Assembly: GCF_038433135.1 (NCBI RefSeq)
Contig: NZ_JBCDMV010000004.1
Location: forward strand, 62,001-126,000
DNA: 64,000 nucleotides
Reading direction: 5' to 3'
Origin: Luteococcus sp038433135
Lineage (GTDB): Bacteria > Actinomycetota > Actinomycetes > Propionibacteriales > Propionibacteriaceae
Part shown: positions 24,601 through 32,333 of the stretch, piece by piece
How positions within the stretch are numbered: position 1 is the first letter of the stretch
Layout: each line of letters starts with the position of its first letter
Notes under the pieces: generated by a model
Told to the model about the DNA's origin: nothing
Seen by the model: only the letters and a program-made list of their open reading frames with translations
The model's database searches: none
Position numbers and translations under genes: made by a program

Positions 24601-25555
24601 GCACCGGCGGCGTGCCGTCCAGCTGCGCGGCGCAGGCGACGACGGTGGCCTCGGTGGGGCCGTAGGTGTTCCACACCTCCCGGGTGGGGGTGGCGAAACG
24701 GGCGCCCAGCTCGGGCGGACAGGCCTCGCCGCCGACGATCAGCAGCCGTACCCGGTCGAGTGCGTCGGCGGGCCACAGGCTGACCAGCGTCGGCACGGTG
24801 GAGACGACGCTGATCTGGTTGGCAATCAGCCAGGGCCCCAGATCCACCCCCGACTTGACCAGGCTGCGCGGGGCGGGCACCAGGCAGGCGCCATGCGCCC
24901 AGGCCAGCCACATCTCTTCGCAGCTGGCGTCGAAGGCGACGCTCAGCCCGGCCATCACCCGATCCCCCGGGCCGATCTCCTGACCCTGCAGGAAGAGCCG
25001 GGATTCGGCGTCGACGAAGGCGGCGGCGCTGCGATGGCTGACCGCCACCCCCTTGGGCTTGCCGGTGGAGCCGGAGGTGAAGATCACCCAGCAGTCGTCG
25101 CCCAACCGGGGCGTCTCGGCATCCATCGGCTCCCGCGGGGTGCCCAGCCGGCTGCTGACCACCAGGTCGGTGCCGATCACCGCGGCGGCCGCGGACTCCT
25201 CGAAGACGGTGCGGGCCCGCTCGTCCGGGTCATCGGCGTCGACGGGCACGTAGGCGGCGCCAGCCAGCAGGATCCCCATGATGGCGACGTACAGGTCGGC
25301 GGTGCCCGACGGCACCCGGACCCCCACCTTGTCACCCCGACCGATGCCGAGCCCGGCCAGCTGTGCGGCCAGGTCACTGGCGGTCTCGTGGAATTCGTCG
25401 TAGGTGAGCTGCTGTCCGCCGGCATCCAGCGCGGGCTGGTCACCGCACTCGTCGACGATCTGGAGGAAGACGTCCACCAGGGTTCGGGCGCTGGGCGCCT
25501 GGGCACCACGGGTCAGTGACGAGGGGACGGATGGTGCGGGTTCTGCAAGGCTCAC
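21662..25555 (-). CDS. Pls/PosA-type single-module NRPS (poly-lysine synthetase-like)
   Basis: The protein of 1297 residues (numbers below count one more, from the TTG codon before the GTG) has an adenylation domain at about 25-500 (TSGSTGKPKG, NTYGPTE, SGKIDR), a carrier domain with the attachment serine S539 in LGGGSL, and a C-terminal half with six membrane helices (about 608-632, 640-668, 832-860, 878-905, 1080-1105, 1107-1138). Between and after them lie three left-handed beta-helix hexapeptide domains (about 676-815, 930-1050, 1150-1290). This is the architecture and length of epsilon-poly-L-lysine synthetase. By alignment to GrsA the specificity residues are D210, A211, E214, S253, I274, G276, T298, V306, V307 and K486. 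That DAESIGTVVK code is near the DAESIGSVAK I recall for lysine. The GTG start has a CATACT box 7 bases upstream. Confidence 0.88.
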   Translation of the reverse strand: MSLAEPAPSVPSSLTRGAQAPSARTLVDVFLQIVDECGDQPALDAGGQQLTYDEFHETASDLAAQLAGLGIGRGDKVGVRVPSGTADLYVAIMGILLAGAAYVPVDADDPDERARTVFEESAAAAVIGTDLVVSSRLGTPREPMDAETPRLGDDCWVIFTSGSTGKPKGVAVSHRSAAAFVDAESRLFLQGQEIGPGDRVMAGLSVAFDASCEEMWLAWAHGACLVPAPRSLVKSGVDLGPWLIANQISVVSTVPTLVSLWPADALDRVRLLIVGGEACPPELGARFATPTREVWNTYGPTEATVVACAAQLDGTPPVRIGLPLDGWDLAVVDADGNPVPEGEQGELIIGGVGLARYLDPAKDAEKYAPMPTLGWERAYRSGDVVVNDPTGLLFRGRADDQVKVGGRRIELGEIDSALLQLPGVRGAAAAVRKTASGNALIVGYLTVDEGFDQAASLARLRADMPAALVPRLAVVDDLPTRTSGKIDRDALPWPLPESDTDDSALTETGRWVAEIWRDVLGSRPTAPDEDFFALGGGSLTAAQIVARVRQQHPTATVADVYEHPTVGGFADWLETLTAPSGRLNEPVHPVPHKTQTGQLLALLGLRTISALRWLFWLALGCRVAGLLGWELPVTALPVAPWWVLGLAWVLLVFPAGRLALSALASRIILAGVQPGSYPRGGKVHLRLWLAERVADELGAGMIAGAGLVRWYARMLGCRVGRYVDLHAMPPVTGHLNLGDGCAIEPEVDLTGHWIDGGTLHLGHVEVGADARVGARSTLLAGARIGVGAEIAPGSAVFGQVPAGERWSGSPAVRIGEARGPWEERPPARPLWTGLYALTAVGISLLPIAAVLVGAAVAWPAMSATTSLADALRTAARWLPLAGLAGYASLIVLVWAWVRLLGIGLRAGHHAVQGRQALQAWATMRLMDEARTWLFPLYAGAATTWWLRALGAEIGKDAEASTVLMIPSLTSVGAGAFLADDTLIGGYELVGGWLRVDRVKIGKGAFVGNSGMTAPGRKVPKRSLVAVLSAAPRRKKAKAGSSWVGSPPEKLRRVSNDVDDSRTYAPPRSLRIARGLVETCRVLALLAHLVLHLAGAAVIFWLAQRFGWWLAALVSGLVLLAVGAVAVGVAVAAKWLLVGRWKRSEHPLWSGFVWRGELADAFVESVAVPWLLRHVPGTPLLNSYFRSMGARIGKGVWCETYWLPEHDLITLADGATVNQGCVVQTHLFHDRVLAMDSVTLNAGATLGPNSVILPASTLGRHATVGPVSLVMRGESVPDKTRWIGNPIGPWEDEDDGHV

Positions 25556-25562
25556 CAAGCGG

Positions 25563-25568
25563 AGTATG
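25563..25568 (-). promoter_or_regulatory. -10 box of the NRPS operon
   Basis: CATACT on the minus strand ends 7 bases before the GTG at 25555, fitting the leaderless pattern though with a less common hexamer. Confidence 0.4.
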
Positions 25569-25636
25569 CCCAGTCAAGGTGAACGATGCCGGGCGACATG
25601 CCAAGCATCGGGACAACGGCCAATGGCCGCCACCAC

Positions 25637-26905
25637 TCACCAGCCGCGCTGCATCCGCAAGACCGCAGTCCGTGGCCCTGGCGCGCCCGCCATGCTGGCA
25701 GTGGGCACCCGGTTCAGCACCTCACGAGCCACGGAATTGACCGCATCCAGCGTTGCCGCACGGTAGGTCGCCAGCACCGCATCCACCGGACGCAGGTCCC
25801 CGGCCAACTCCGCACTGCCCAGCCGGCTCATTCGGGAGCTGGGGTTCTCGTAGTGCAGGATGCTCTGCCCCACCAACTGCCCCTTGGCCGCGTCCAGCTC
25901 ATCGGCGGTGATCCCGTGCTCCCGAACGTCGCGGACTATCCGCCGGACCACGTCCAGGATCTCGCCGGTGCGTTCGGGAAGCGCCTGCCAGTCGATGGTC
26001 AGCAGCCCGGTGTCCTGCCAGGCCGCCTCGCTGCAGTCGATTGTGTAGGCCAGCGCACGCCGCTCCCGCACCTCCTGGAAGAGCCGCGAACTCATCCCTC
26101 CGCCCAGCGCCACGGCCAGCAGGGCCAAGGCTTCCCGTCGCGGGTCCAGCACCCCGAAGGCGGGGAAGGCCAGCACGAACGACGTCTGGGCCAGCTCGGT
26201 GGTGCGCCGCCGAACCCCCGCCGTGCTGCCGGGGCTGGAAGCCGGTCGGGAGACGGCGCCGGTACCCCGCGGCGCCAGGTCGGCGTCGAAGGCCGCCAGC
26301 CGGGTACACAACTCGTCATGATCCAGGTCCCCCACGGCCGAGACCACCATTCGGTCACTGGTGTAGTGCCGACGCCAGTAGTCGACGATCCGCGCCGTGG
26401 GCATCCGACGAATCGAGGTGGCTGACCCGATCACCGTCGGCCCCAGCCTGGTGCCGGCAAAGAGGGCCGCGATGGCGCCCTCGATCGCCACCTCACCCGG
26501 GTCGTCGTCGTGCATGGCGATCTCATCCAGGATCACATCACGTTCGGTGCCGACGTCACCGGGGCGGATCAGGGAGTTGGCCAGGATGTCGGTCAGCACG
26601 TCCACCGCGACCGACGCCTGGCTCTGCAACACCCGGGCATGGAAGCAGGTGTACTCGCGGGTGGTGTAGGCATTCAGGTCACCGCCGAAGCGCTCGATCT
26701 CTGCGGAGATCTGTTCAGCGTCGCGGGTGGGCGTGCCCTTGAACAACACGTGCTCCAGGAAGTGGCTGCACCCGTGTTCGCCGGGCTCTTCGTCGCGCGA
26801 GCCGACGCCGACGAAGATACCGACGTTGAAGGCCTTGGCCCCGGGGACATGCTCGGTGACCACCCGCAGGCCGTTGGCCAGGGTGCTGCGACGAATCGGG
26901 TTCAT
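25637..26905 (-). CDS. M16 family zinc peptidase (pitrilysin/MPP-like)
   Basis: The 422-residue protein has the inverted zinc motif in GCSHFLEHVLFKGT (HxxEH) and the downstream glutamate region of M16 enzymes (LNAYTTREYTCFHARVL). It matches the processing-peptidase-like protein that follows pnp in many actinomycetes. The start ATG (MNPIRRSTLANG) has AGAGGAAA in front. The upstream pnp terminator suggests partly separate expression. Substrate is unknown; relatives cut peptides or signal sequences. Confidence 0.92.
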   Translation of the reverse strand: MNPIRRSTLANGLRVVTEHVPGAKAFNVGIFVGVGSRDEEPGEHGCSHFLEHVLFKGTPTRDAEQISAEIERFGGDLNAYTTREYTCFHARVLQSQASVAVDVLTDILANSLIRPGDVGTERDVILDEIAMHDDDPGEVAIEGAIAALFAGTRLGPTVIGSATSIRRMPTARIVDYWRRHYTSDRMVVSAVGDLDHDELCTRLAAFDADLAPRGTGAVSRPASSPGSTAGVRRRTTELAQTSFVLAFPAFGVLDPRREALALLAVALGGGMSSRLFQEVRERRALAYTIDCSEAAWQDTGLLTIDWQALPERTGEILDVVRRIVRDVREHGITADELDAAKGQLVGQSILHYENPSSRMSRLGSAELAGDLRPVDAVLATYRAATLDAVNSVAREVLNRVPTASMAGAPGPRTAVLRMQRGW

Positions 26906-26968
26906 GGGGTTTCCTCTGGATGCTGTTGGGCCGTTTGACCCCCGTGGTGGTCGCTGACGGGAAAGGAT

Positions 26969-27004
26969 CACGGCCACGCCACCCCGGTGGGTGGCGTGGC
27001 CGTG
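26969..27004 (-). terminator. Terminator of pnp
   Basis: A perfect 15-bp stem (CACGGCCACGCCACC with its complement) closes a 6-base loop 25 bases after the pnp stop. It is followed on the minus strand by ATCCTTTCC. Confidence 0.8.
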
Positions 27005-27029
27005 TGTCCGTGTCAGACGACGGGTGAGG

Positions 27030-29243
27030 TCACTCGGCGGCCGGGGCGTCCTCGGCGGGAGCCTCGGTGGCCTGCTCCTCGACGACGGGGATCAGCGAGA
27101 GCTTGCCGCGCTCGTCCACCTCGTTGATCTCCACCTGCAGCTTCTGGCCGACGCTCAGCACGTCCTCGACGGCCTCGACACGCTGGTTGTTGTTCAGCGG
27201 CTTCAGCTTGGAGATGTGCAGCAGGCCGTCCTTGCCGGGCAGCAGGCTGACGAAGGCACCGAAGGCGGTGAGCTTGACGACGGTACCCAGGTACCGCTCG
27301 CCCTTCTCCGGCATGGTCGGGTTCGCGATCGAGTTGATCATGCTGCGCGCGGCCTCGGCGGCCTCGCCATTGTCGGCACCGATGTAGATGGTGCCGTCGT
27401 CCTCGATCGAGATGTTGGCGCCGGTCTCGTCCTGCATCTGGTTGATCATCTTGCCCTTCGGGCCGATGACCTCGCCGATCTTGTCGACGGGGATCTTCAC
27501 CGTGATGATCCGCGGGGCGTAGGGGTTCATCTCGTCGGGGCCGTCGATGGCCTCGCCCATGACCTCCAGCAGGGTGTGGCGGGCCTCGCGGGCCTGCAGC
27601 AGGGCACCGGCCAGCACGTCGGCCGGGATGCCCTTCAGCTTGGTGTCCAGCTGCAGGGCGGTGACGAACTCGCTGGTGCCGGTGACCTTGAAGTCCATGT
27701 CACCCAGCGCGTCCTCCGCACCCAGGATGTCGGTCAGCGCGACGTACTTGGTCTCGCCGTCGATCTCCTCGCTCATCAGGCCCATGGCGATGCCGGCGAC
27801 GGGGGCCTTCAGCGGCACACCGGCGTTCAGCAGGCTCATGGTGGAGGCGCAGACGGAGCCCATCGACGTGGAGCCGTTGGAGCCCAGCGCCTCGCTCACC
27901 TGGCGGATGGCGTAGGGGAATTCCTCGCGCGGCGGGATCACCGGCACCAGGGCGCGCTCGGCGAGCGCTCCGTGGCCGATCTCACGACGCTTGGGGGAAC
28001 CCACCCGGCCGGTCTCACCGGTGGAGTAGGGCGGGAAGTTGTAGTTGTGCATGTAGCGCTTGGTGGTCTCCGGATTCAGAGTGTCCAGCTTCTGCTCCAT
28101 GTCCAACATGTTCAGGGTGGAGACGCCCAGGATCTGGGTCTCGCCACGCTGGAAGAGTGCGGAACCGTGCACGCGCGGGATCACGCCGACCTCGGCGGAC
28201 AGGGTGCGGATGTCCCGCACGCCACGGCCGTCGATCCGGACCTGCTCGGTGAGGGTGCGGTGCCGCACGATCTTCTTGGTCAGGGCCTTGAAGGCGGCCG
28301 AGACGTCGGTGGGCTCGAGCTCCTCGTGCTCCTCGGTCACCCGCTGGCGCAGACCGTGGGTGGCGTCGTCGCGCTCCTGCTTGCCGGCGATGGTCATGGC
28401 TTGGGCCAGCTCGTCCTTGACGGACTGCACGGCCTCCCAGGCGGCGTCGGTGTACTCGGCGAAGACCGGGAAGTCGAAGGTCTCCTTGGGCAGCTGGCTG
28501 GCCAGCTCGGCCTGGGCATCGCACAGCGCCTTGATGAAGGGCTTGGCGGCCTCCAGGCCCTGGGCGACAACCTCCTCGGTGGGAGCGGTCTTGCCGGAGC
28601 GCACCAGTTCCCAGGTGGCCTCGGTGCCGCCGGCCTCCACCATCATGATGGCGACGTCGCCGTCCTCCAGCACCCGGCCGGCAACGGCCATGGCGAAGGT
28701 GGCGTCCTGCATCTGCGCGACGGTCGGGAAGCAGACCCACTGGTCGTCGATCAGGGCGATCCGCACGCCACCGATCGGGCCGCTGAACGGCAGGCCGGCG
28801 ATCTGGGTGCTCATCGACGCGGCGTTGATCGTCAGCACGTCGTAGAAGACCTCGGGGTTGAGGGCCATGACGGTCACGACGACCTGGACCTCATTGCGCA
28901 GGCCCTTCACGAAGGACGGGCGCAGCGGGCGGTCGGTCAGGCGGGCGGCCAGGATGGCGCCCTCGCTCGGGCGCCCCTCGCGACGGAAGAAGCTGCCGGG
29001 AATGCGGCCGGCGGCGTACATCCGCTCCTCGACGTCCACCGTCAACGGGAAGAAGTCGATCGAGTCGCGGGGGGTCTTCTGGGCGGTCGTGGCGCTCAGC
29101 AGCATGGTGTCGCCGTTGAGGTAGACCGCGGCGGCGCCGTCGGCCTGCTGGGCCAGCAGCCCGGCCTCGAAACGAACGGTGTGCTTGCCATAGGTGCCGT
29201 TGTCAATGACGGCTTCGGTGAACTTCACATCGGGTCCCTCCAT
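27030..29243 (-). CDS. pnp: Polyribonucleotide nucleotidyltransferase (PNPase)
   Basis: The 737-residue protein degrades RNA from the 3' end with phosphate, and in actinomycetes also adds tails. It has two RNase PH domains (PGSFFRREGRPSE, KRREIGHGALAERAL), then a KH domain (GEVIGPKGKMINQMQ) and an S1 domain (GAFVSLLPGKDGLLHIS). A strong AAAGGAG precedes the ATG of MEGPDVKFTEAV. It is followed by the M16 gene and preceded by rpsO, the usual order. Confidence 0.97.
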   Translation of the reverse strand: MEGPDVKFTEAVIDNGTYGKHTVRFEAGLLAQQADGAAAVYLNGDTMLLSATTAQKTPRDSIDFFPLTVDVEERMYAAGRIPGSFFRREGRPSEGAILAARLTDRPLRPSFVKGLRNEVQVVVTVMALNPEVFYDVLTINAASMSTQIAGLPFSGPIGGVRIALIDDQWVCFPTVAQMQDATFAMAVAGRVLEDGDVAIMMVEAGGTEATWELVRSGKTAPTEEVVAQGLEAAKPFIKALCDAQAELASQLPKETFDFPVFAEYTDAAWEAVQSVKDELAQAMTIAGKQERDDATHGLRQRVTEEHEELEPTDVSAAFKALTKKIVRHRTLTEQVRIDGRGVRDIRTLSAEVGVIPRVHGSALFQRGETQILGVSTLNMLDMEQKLDTLNPETTKRYMHNYNFPPYSTGETGRVGSPKRREIGHGALAERALVPVIPPREEFPYAIRQVSEALGSNGSTSMGSVCASTMSLLNAGVPLKAPVAGIAMGLMSEEIDGETKYVALTDILGAEDALGDMDFKVTGTSEFVTALQLDTKLKGIPADVLAGALLQAREARHTLLEVMGEAIDGPDEMNPYAPRIITVKIPVDKIGEVIGPKGKMINQMQDETGANISIEDDGTIYIGADNGEAAEAARSMINSIANPTMPEKGERYLGTVVKLTAFGAFVSLLPGKDGLLHISKLKPLNNNQRVEAVEDVLSVGQKLQVEINEVDERGKLSLIPVVEEQATEAPAEDAPAAE

Positions 29244-29493
29244 GGGGACTCCTTTCTCTTGGCGCGGACGCACCCACACCAGTGGCAGCCTCGTGCTGCC
29301 GGCCGGCTGTTGCCGGTCTTCGATCGAGGCTCGCGGGGCGACGGCGTCGACATGGACGCCCGACCCGAGAACCACTACCGAGGACCAGACGACGATGACC
29401 GACGGTCTGGGTGTTCCGCGAAATACGTGGTGCTTGGTTGTTCAGTTGTGCTGTGGCCCAGCCTAGCCGGGAATGCCCACGGAACCACGATCC

Positions 29494-29508
29494 CCGAGCC
29501 TGTCGAGG
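29494..29508. repeat. Copy of the CCGAGCCTGTCGAGG 15-mer
   Basis: This exact copy of the right arm at 12970 also shares the preceding bases AACCACGAT, so about 26 bases match with two differences. It stands alone, without an inverted partner. Confidence 0.65.
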
Positions 29509-29541
29509 AGTCCCGCACCGTCCGGCGCCGGATGTGACGAA

Positions 29542-29568
29542 GGGGAGCGGCCACGAAGGCCACTCCCC
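29542..29568 (-). terminator. Terminator of rpsO
   Basis: An 11-bp stem with one wobble (GGGGAGTGGCC with GGCCGCTCCCC on the minus strand) and a 5-base loop lies 18 bases after the rpsO stop. Confidence 0.8.
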
Positions 29569-29586
29569 CTCAGTCCTGGGCTGCGA

Positions 29587-29850
29587 TCAGCGACGCAGAC
29601 CCAGACGCTTGATGAGCTCACGGTAGTGCTCGACGTCATTCTTCATGACGTAGTTGAGCAGACGGCGGCGCTGGCCGACCATCAGCATCAGGCCACGACG
29701 GCTGTGGTGGTCGCCCTTGTGCTCCTTGAGGTGCTCGGTCAGGTGGGAGATCCGCTTGCTGAGCAGCGCGATCTGCACGTCGGGAGAGCCGGTGTCGCCG
29801 GGGGCGGTCGCGTACTCTTCGATGATCTTCTTCTTGGTGGCAGCGTCCAT
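29587..29850 (-). CDS. rpsO: 30S ribosomal protein S15
   Basis: The 87-residue protein is S15, with GSPDVQIALLSKRI, HSRRGLMLMVGQRRRLL and the C-terminal YRELIKRLGLRR. It binds the three-way junction of 16S rRNA helices 20-22. A strong GAGGAGA precedes the ATG. It lies between ribF (upstream side, beyond an inserted GNAT gene) and pnp. Confidence 0.97.
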   Translation of the reverse strand: MDAATKKKIIEEYATAPGDTGSPDVQIALLSKRISHLTEHLKEHKGDHHSRRGLMLMVGQRRRLLNYVMKNDVEHYRELIKRLGLRR

Positions 29851-30118
29851 GACGATGCTCTCCTCTCGGTTTCCCGTTGCGCGGCGCCCCCGTGCCGGTG
29901 CAGTGGGAGCTCTTTGTGGGCCGCGGCCGATCAAACGGCAACGGTCAACGATAACAGCCGACGCCCTGGACCACCCAATCGACCAGCAGCACGACGCAGA
30001 CCCGCCCCGCGCCCAGGCACCTGCGGGCACGGATGTACCAGACCGTGGACTGATGCCCACGGAGCCCGCTGCCGACTAGGGTTGGGCCTGTCTACGACTG
30101 CACCAAGAGGAGTCAGCC

Positions 30119-30604
30119 ATGAGCAACGTCACCGCCCGTCGCGCCGAGGAGCGCGACCTGGAGAACCTGCGTCAGCACCAGCCCCGCCCGGAGGTCGATC
30201 TGGTGGGTCAGCGCTTCCAGGAGATGCAGGATGGCACCGGGGTGCTTGCCGTGGCCGAGTACGAGGGCCAGATCGTTGGCAGTGGCTTCCTGGACTTCAT
30301 CGACGAGGATCTGCAGCCCGAGGTGAAGAACCTCTGGATCTACCCCGAGCACCGTCGCCTGGGCGCCGGCCAGACCCTGTGGACCTGGCTGGAGGGTCAG
30401 GCCCGCGAAGCCGGCTACAAGGAGGTCTTCCTCTCGGTGGCCCCGGACAATGCCAAGGCCATCTCGCTCTTCCTGCAGCTGGGCTACGCCCCCACCGGTG
30501 ACCACCTGTTCATCGAGAACCCGTCGACGCACGTCGTCGCGGACCCCGACCAGGTCAGCAACCACTACGCCATCTACAGCAAGAGCCTGCAGGCGTATTC
30601 CTGA
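30119..30604 (+). CDS. GNAT family N-acetyltransferase
   Basis: The 161-residue protein has the acetyl-CoA loop in PEHRRLGAGQTLWTWLE, followed by YKEVFLSVAPDNAKAISLFLQLGYAPTG, the classical GNAT motifs A and B. The start ATG has AGAGGAGT at a good distance, so it is not leaderless. It is encoded against the backbone strand between rpsO and ribF. The substrate is unknown. Confidence 0.87.
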   Translation: MSNVTARRAEERDLENLRQHQPRPEVDLVGQRFQEMQDGTGVLAVAEYEGQIVGSGFLDFIDEDLQPEVKNLWIYPEHRRLGAGQTLWTWLEGQAREAGYKEVFLSVAPDNAKAISLFLQLGYAPTGDHLFIENPSTHVVADPDQVSNHYAIYSKSLQAYS

Positions 30605-30605
30605 G

Positions 30606-30627
30606 TTGAGGGGGACGACCCCCTCAA
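30606..30627. terminator. Bidirectional hairpin between a GNAT gene and ribF
   Basis: TTGAGGGGG and CCCCCTCAA form a perfect 9-bp stem with a 4-base loop between two converging genes. It begins 2 bases after the GNAT stop. Confidence 0.75.
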
Positions 30628-30633
30628 AGACCC

Positions 30634-30648
30634 CCTCAACAGGCTCGG
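30634..30648. repeat. Diverged copy of the 15-mer repeat
   Basis: CCTCAACAGGCTCGG differs by one base from CCTCGACAGGCTCGG, the complement of the copies at 12970 and 29494. It ends 2 bases before the ribF stop codon. Confidence 0.55.
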
Positions 30649-30649
30649 C

Positions 30650-31543
30650 TCAAGGGACGAGGCCCAGGACTTCGCGGGTGCGTTGCACGTCGGCATTCAT
30701 CTGCACCACCAGGCCCTCAATGCCGGTGAAGGTGATCTGGCCGCGCAGCCGGGCGACGAAGTCGACGGCGATCTCCACGCCGTAGAGCTCCAGATCGGTC
30801 CGGTCCAGCACATAGGTTTCCACCCGTCGCTCCAGGCCCTGGAAGGTGGGATTGGATCCGACGGAGATCGCGGCCGGCATCGGCTGGGAGCCGTCGTCCA
30901 GCCGAGTGAGCCAACCGGCATAGACGCCGTCGGCGGGCACCGCCATCCCCGGCGGCACGGGCAGGTTGGCCGTCGGGAATCCCAGGTCACGGCCGCGCTG
31001 GTCGCCCATCACCACCACGCCCTGCACCCGGAACATCCGGCCCAGGTGCTTGGCGGCCAGTTCCACGTCGCCGCTGTCCAGTGCGGTGCGCACCAGCGTC
31101 GAACAGGTGGATTCGCCGTCCACCTGCACCAGCGGCATCGCGTCGACGACGAAGCTGCCCTCCCCCAACTGCCGCAGGGTTGCGACGGTGCCGCTGGCGC
31201 GGTAGCCGAAGCGGAAGTTCTCCCCCACCACCACGTGCGACGGATCCAGCGGCGCAACCACCCGGGCGACGAATTCCTCGGGGCTCCAGGTGGAGACGTC
31301 GCGGGTGAACTGCACCACCCGCACCTCCGCCGCGCCGGCCTGCTTCAGCAGTCGGATCCGGTCATTCAGCCCGGTCAACAGCTGGGGTGCCTTCTCCGGC
31401 CGCAGGACCTGCATCGGATGCGGCCAGAAGGTGACCACGACGACGGGCTGGTCTGGCGCCAGCGACTGGGCGTGCCGCAGCACCTCCACGTGACCGGAAT
31501 GCACGCCGTCGAAATTGCCGATCACCACTACGGACTTGCTCAC
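30650..31543 (-). CDS. ribF: Bifunctional riboflavin kinase/FAD synthetase
   Basis: The 297-residue enzyme phosphorylates riboflavin to FMN and adenylates it to FAD. The N-terminal FAD synthetase part shows GNFDGVHSGH and GENFRFGYRASG. The C-terminal kinase part shows GRDLGFPTANL and the ending IDFVARLRGQITF-like segment. The GTG start (MSKSVVVIGNF) is the only one consistent with the family. In most actinomycetes truB lies directly upstream; here 7.9 kb of azl and sorbitol genes separate them. Confidence 0.96.
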   Translation of the reverse strand: MSKSVVVIGNFDGVHSGHVEVLRHAQSLAPDQPVVVVTFWPHPMQVLRPEKAPQLLTGLNDRIRLLKQAGAAEVRVVQFTRDVSTWSPEEFVARVVAPLDPSHVVVGENFRFGYRASGTVATLRQLGEGSFVVDAMPLVQVDGESTCSTLVRTALDSGDVELAAKHLGRMFRVQGVVVMGDQRGRDLGFPTANLPVPPGMAVPADGVYAGWLTRLDDGSQPMPAAISVGSNPTFQGLERRVETYVLDRTDLELYGVEIAVDFVARLRGQITFTGIEGLVVQMNADVQRTREVLGLVP

Positions 31544-31654
31544 CGGTCACTGCCCCTGTCCCTGCACGACTGTCTGCGCCACGCACTCGGTGGCACCGGG
31601 ACGTGAGTCTAGTTCGCGCACCGGACTCGGTCATGTCCGCGCACCCCGCGGCCC

Positions 31655-31660
31655 TAGCAT
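31655..31660 (+). promoter_or_regulatory. -10 box of azlC
   Basis: TAGCAT ends 10 bases before the ATG at 31671, giving a leader of only a few bases. Confidence 0.4.
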
Positions 31661-31670
31661 CGAGCGCACC

Positions 31671-32333
31671 ATGCAGATCACACCAGCAATCCGGATGGGC
31701 CTGTCGGTCTCGGTGGCCACCGGCCTGTACGGAATCTCCTTCGGCGCGCTGAGCACGGCCGCGGGGCTCTCGGTGCTGCAGAGCCAGGCGCTCAGCGCGG
31801 TGATGTTCACCGGTGGGTCGCAATTCGCCTTCGTCGGCGCGATTGCCGGCGGTGGGGCGGCGGCGCTGGTCTCCGCCAGCCTGCTGGGCCTGCGCAACTT
31901 GATCTACGGTGCGCAGATGAATGCCGTCTTCCACCCCACCGGGCCGCTGAAGCTGCTGCACGCGCACGTCACCATCGACGAGTCGGTGGCCACCGCCGTC
32001 GGTCAGGATTCCTACGAGGAACAGCACCGCGGTTTCTGGACCGCCGGGCTGGGCGTCTTCGCCCTGTGGAACCTGTTCACCCTGGTGGGTGCACTACTGG
32101 GCAATGCGCTGGGCGACCCGAAGGCGTGGGGGCTGGACGGCGCCGCCGTGGCCGCCTTCCTGGGTTTGCTGTGGCCTCGGCTGCACAACCGGGACACGGT
32201 GGCGATCGGGGTGGCGGCCGCCTTCGTGACCCTGCTGCTGGTGCCGGTGCTGGTCCCCGGTCTGCCGTTGCTGGTAGCGGCCGCCGTCGCCGCCGGGACG
32301 TCGGTGTGGCTGGGACGACGGGGCGCGCGATGA
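31671..32333 (+). CDS. azlC: AzlC-type branched-chain amino acid exporter subunit
   Basis: The 220-residue membrane protein carries the AzlC pattern: GLYGISFGALSTAAG near the N-terminus, then MFTGGSQFAFVG and LLGLRNLIYGAQM, and hydrophobic helices to the end. With AzlD it exports branched-chain or related amino acids (BrnFE in corynebacteria). The ATG overlaps nothing upstream, and a -10 box supports it. The stop overlaps azlD as ATGA. Confidence 0.88.
   Translation: MQITPAIRMGLSVSVATGLYGISFGALSTAAGLSVLQSQALSAVMFTGGSQFAFVGAIAGGGAAALVSASLLGLRNLIYGAQMNAVFHPTGPLKLLHAHVTIDESVATAVGQDSYEEQHRGFWTAGLGVFALWNLFTLVGALLGNALGDPKAWGLDGAAVAAFLGLLWPRLHNRDTVAIGVAAAFVTLLLVPVLVPGLPLLVAAAVAAGTSVWLGRRGAR

Larger units (their letters stand above)
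29244..29586. other. rpsO-pnp intergenic region
   Basis: This 343-base stretch has no gene I can support. Next to pnp lies its ribosome site. At 29494-29508 there is a copy of the 15-mer repeat, and at 29542-29568 the rpsO terminator. A promoter for pnp is expected here, since the terminator separates it from rpsO, but no box is clear to me. Confidence 0.6.

Noticed and set aside
21668..25519. Open frame of 1283 codons on the plus strand
   Set aside because: It is the mirror of the NRPS gene in high-GC DNA; it is rich in Gln, His and Gly with no domain, while the minus strand has all NRPS motifs.
26991..29537. Open frame of 848 codons on the plus strand
   Set aside because: It lies antisense to pnp and has the composition of a shadow frame. 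PNPase motifs are complete on the other strand.
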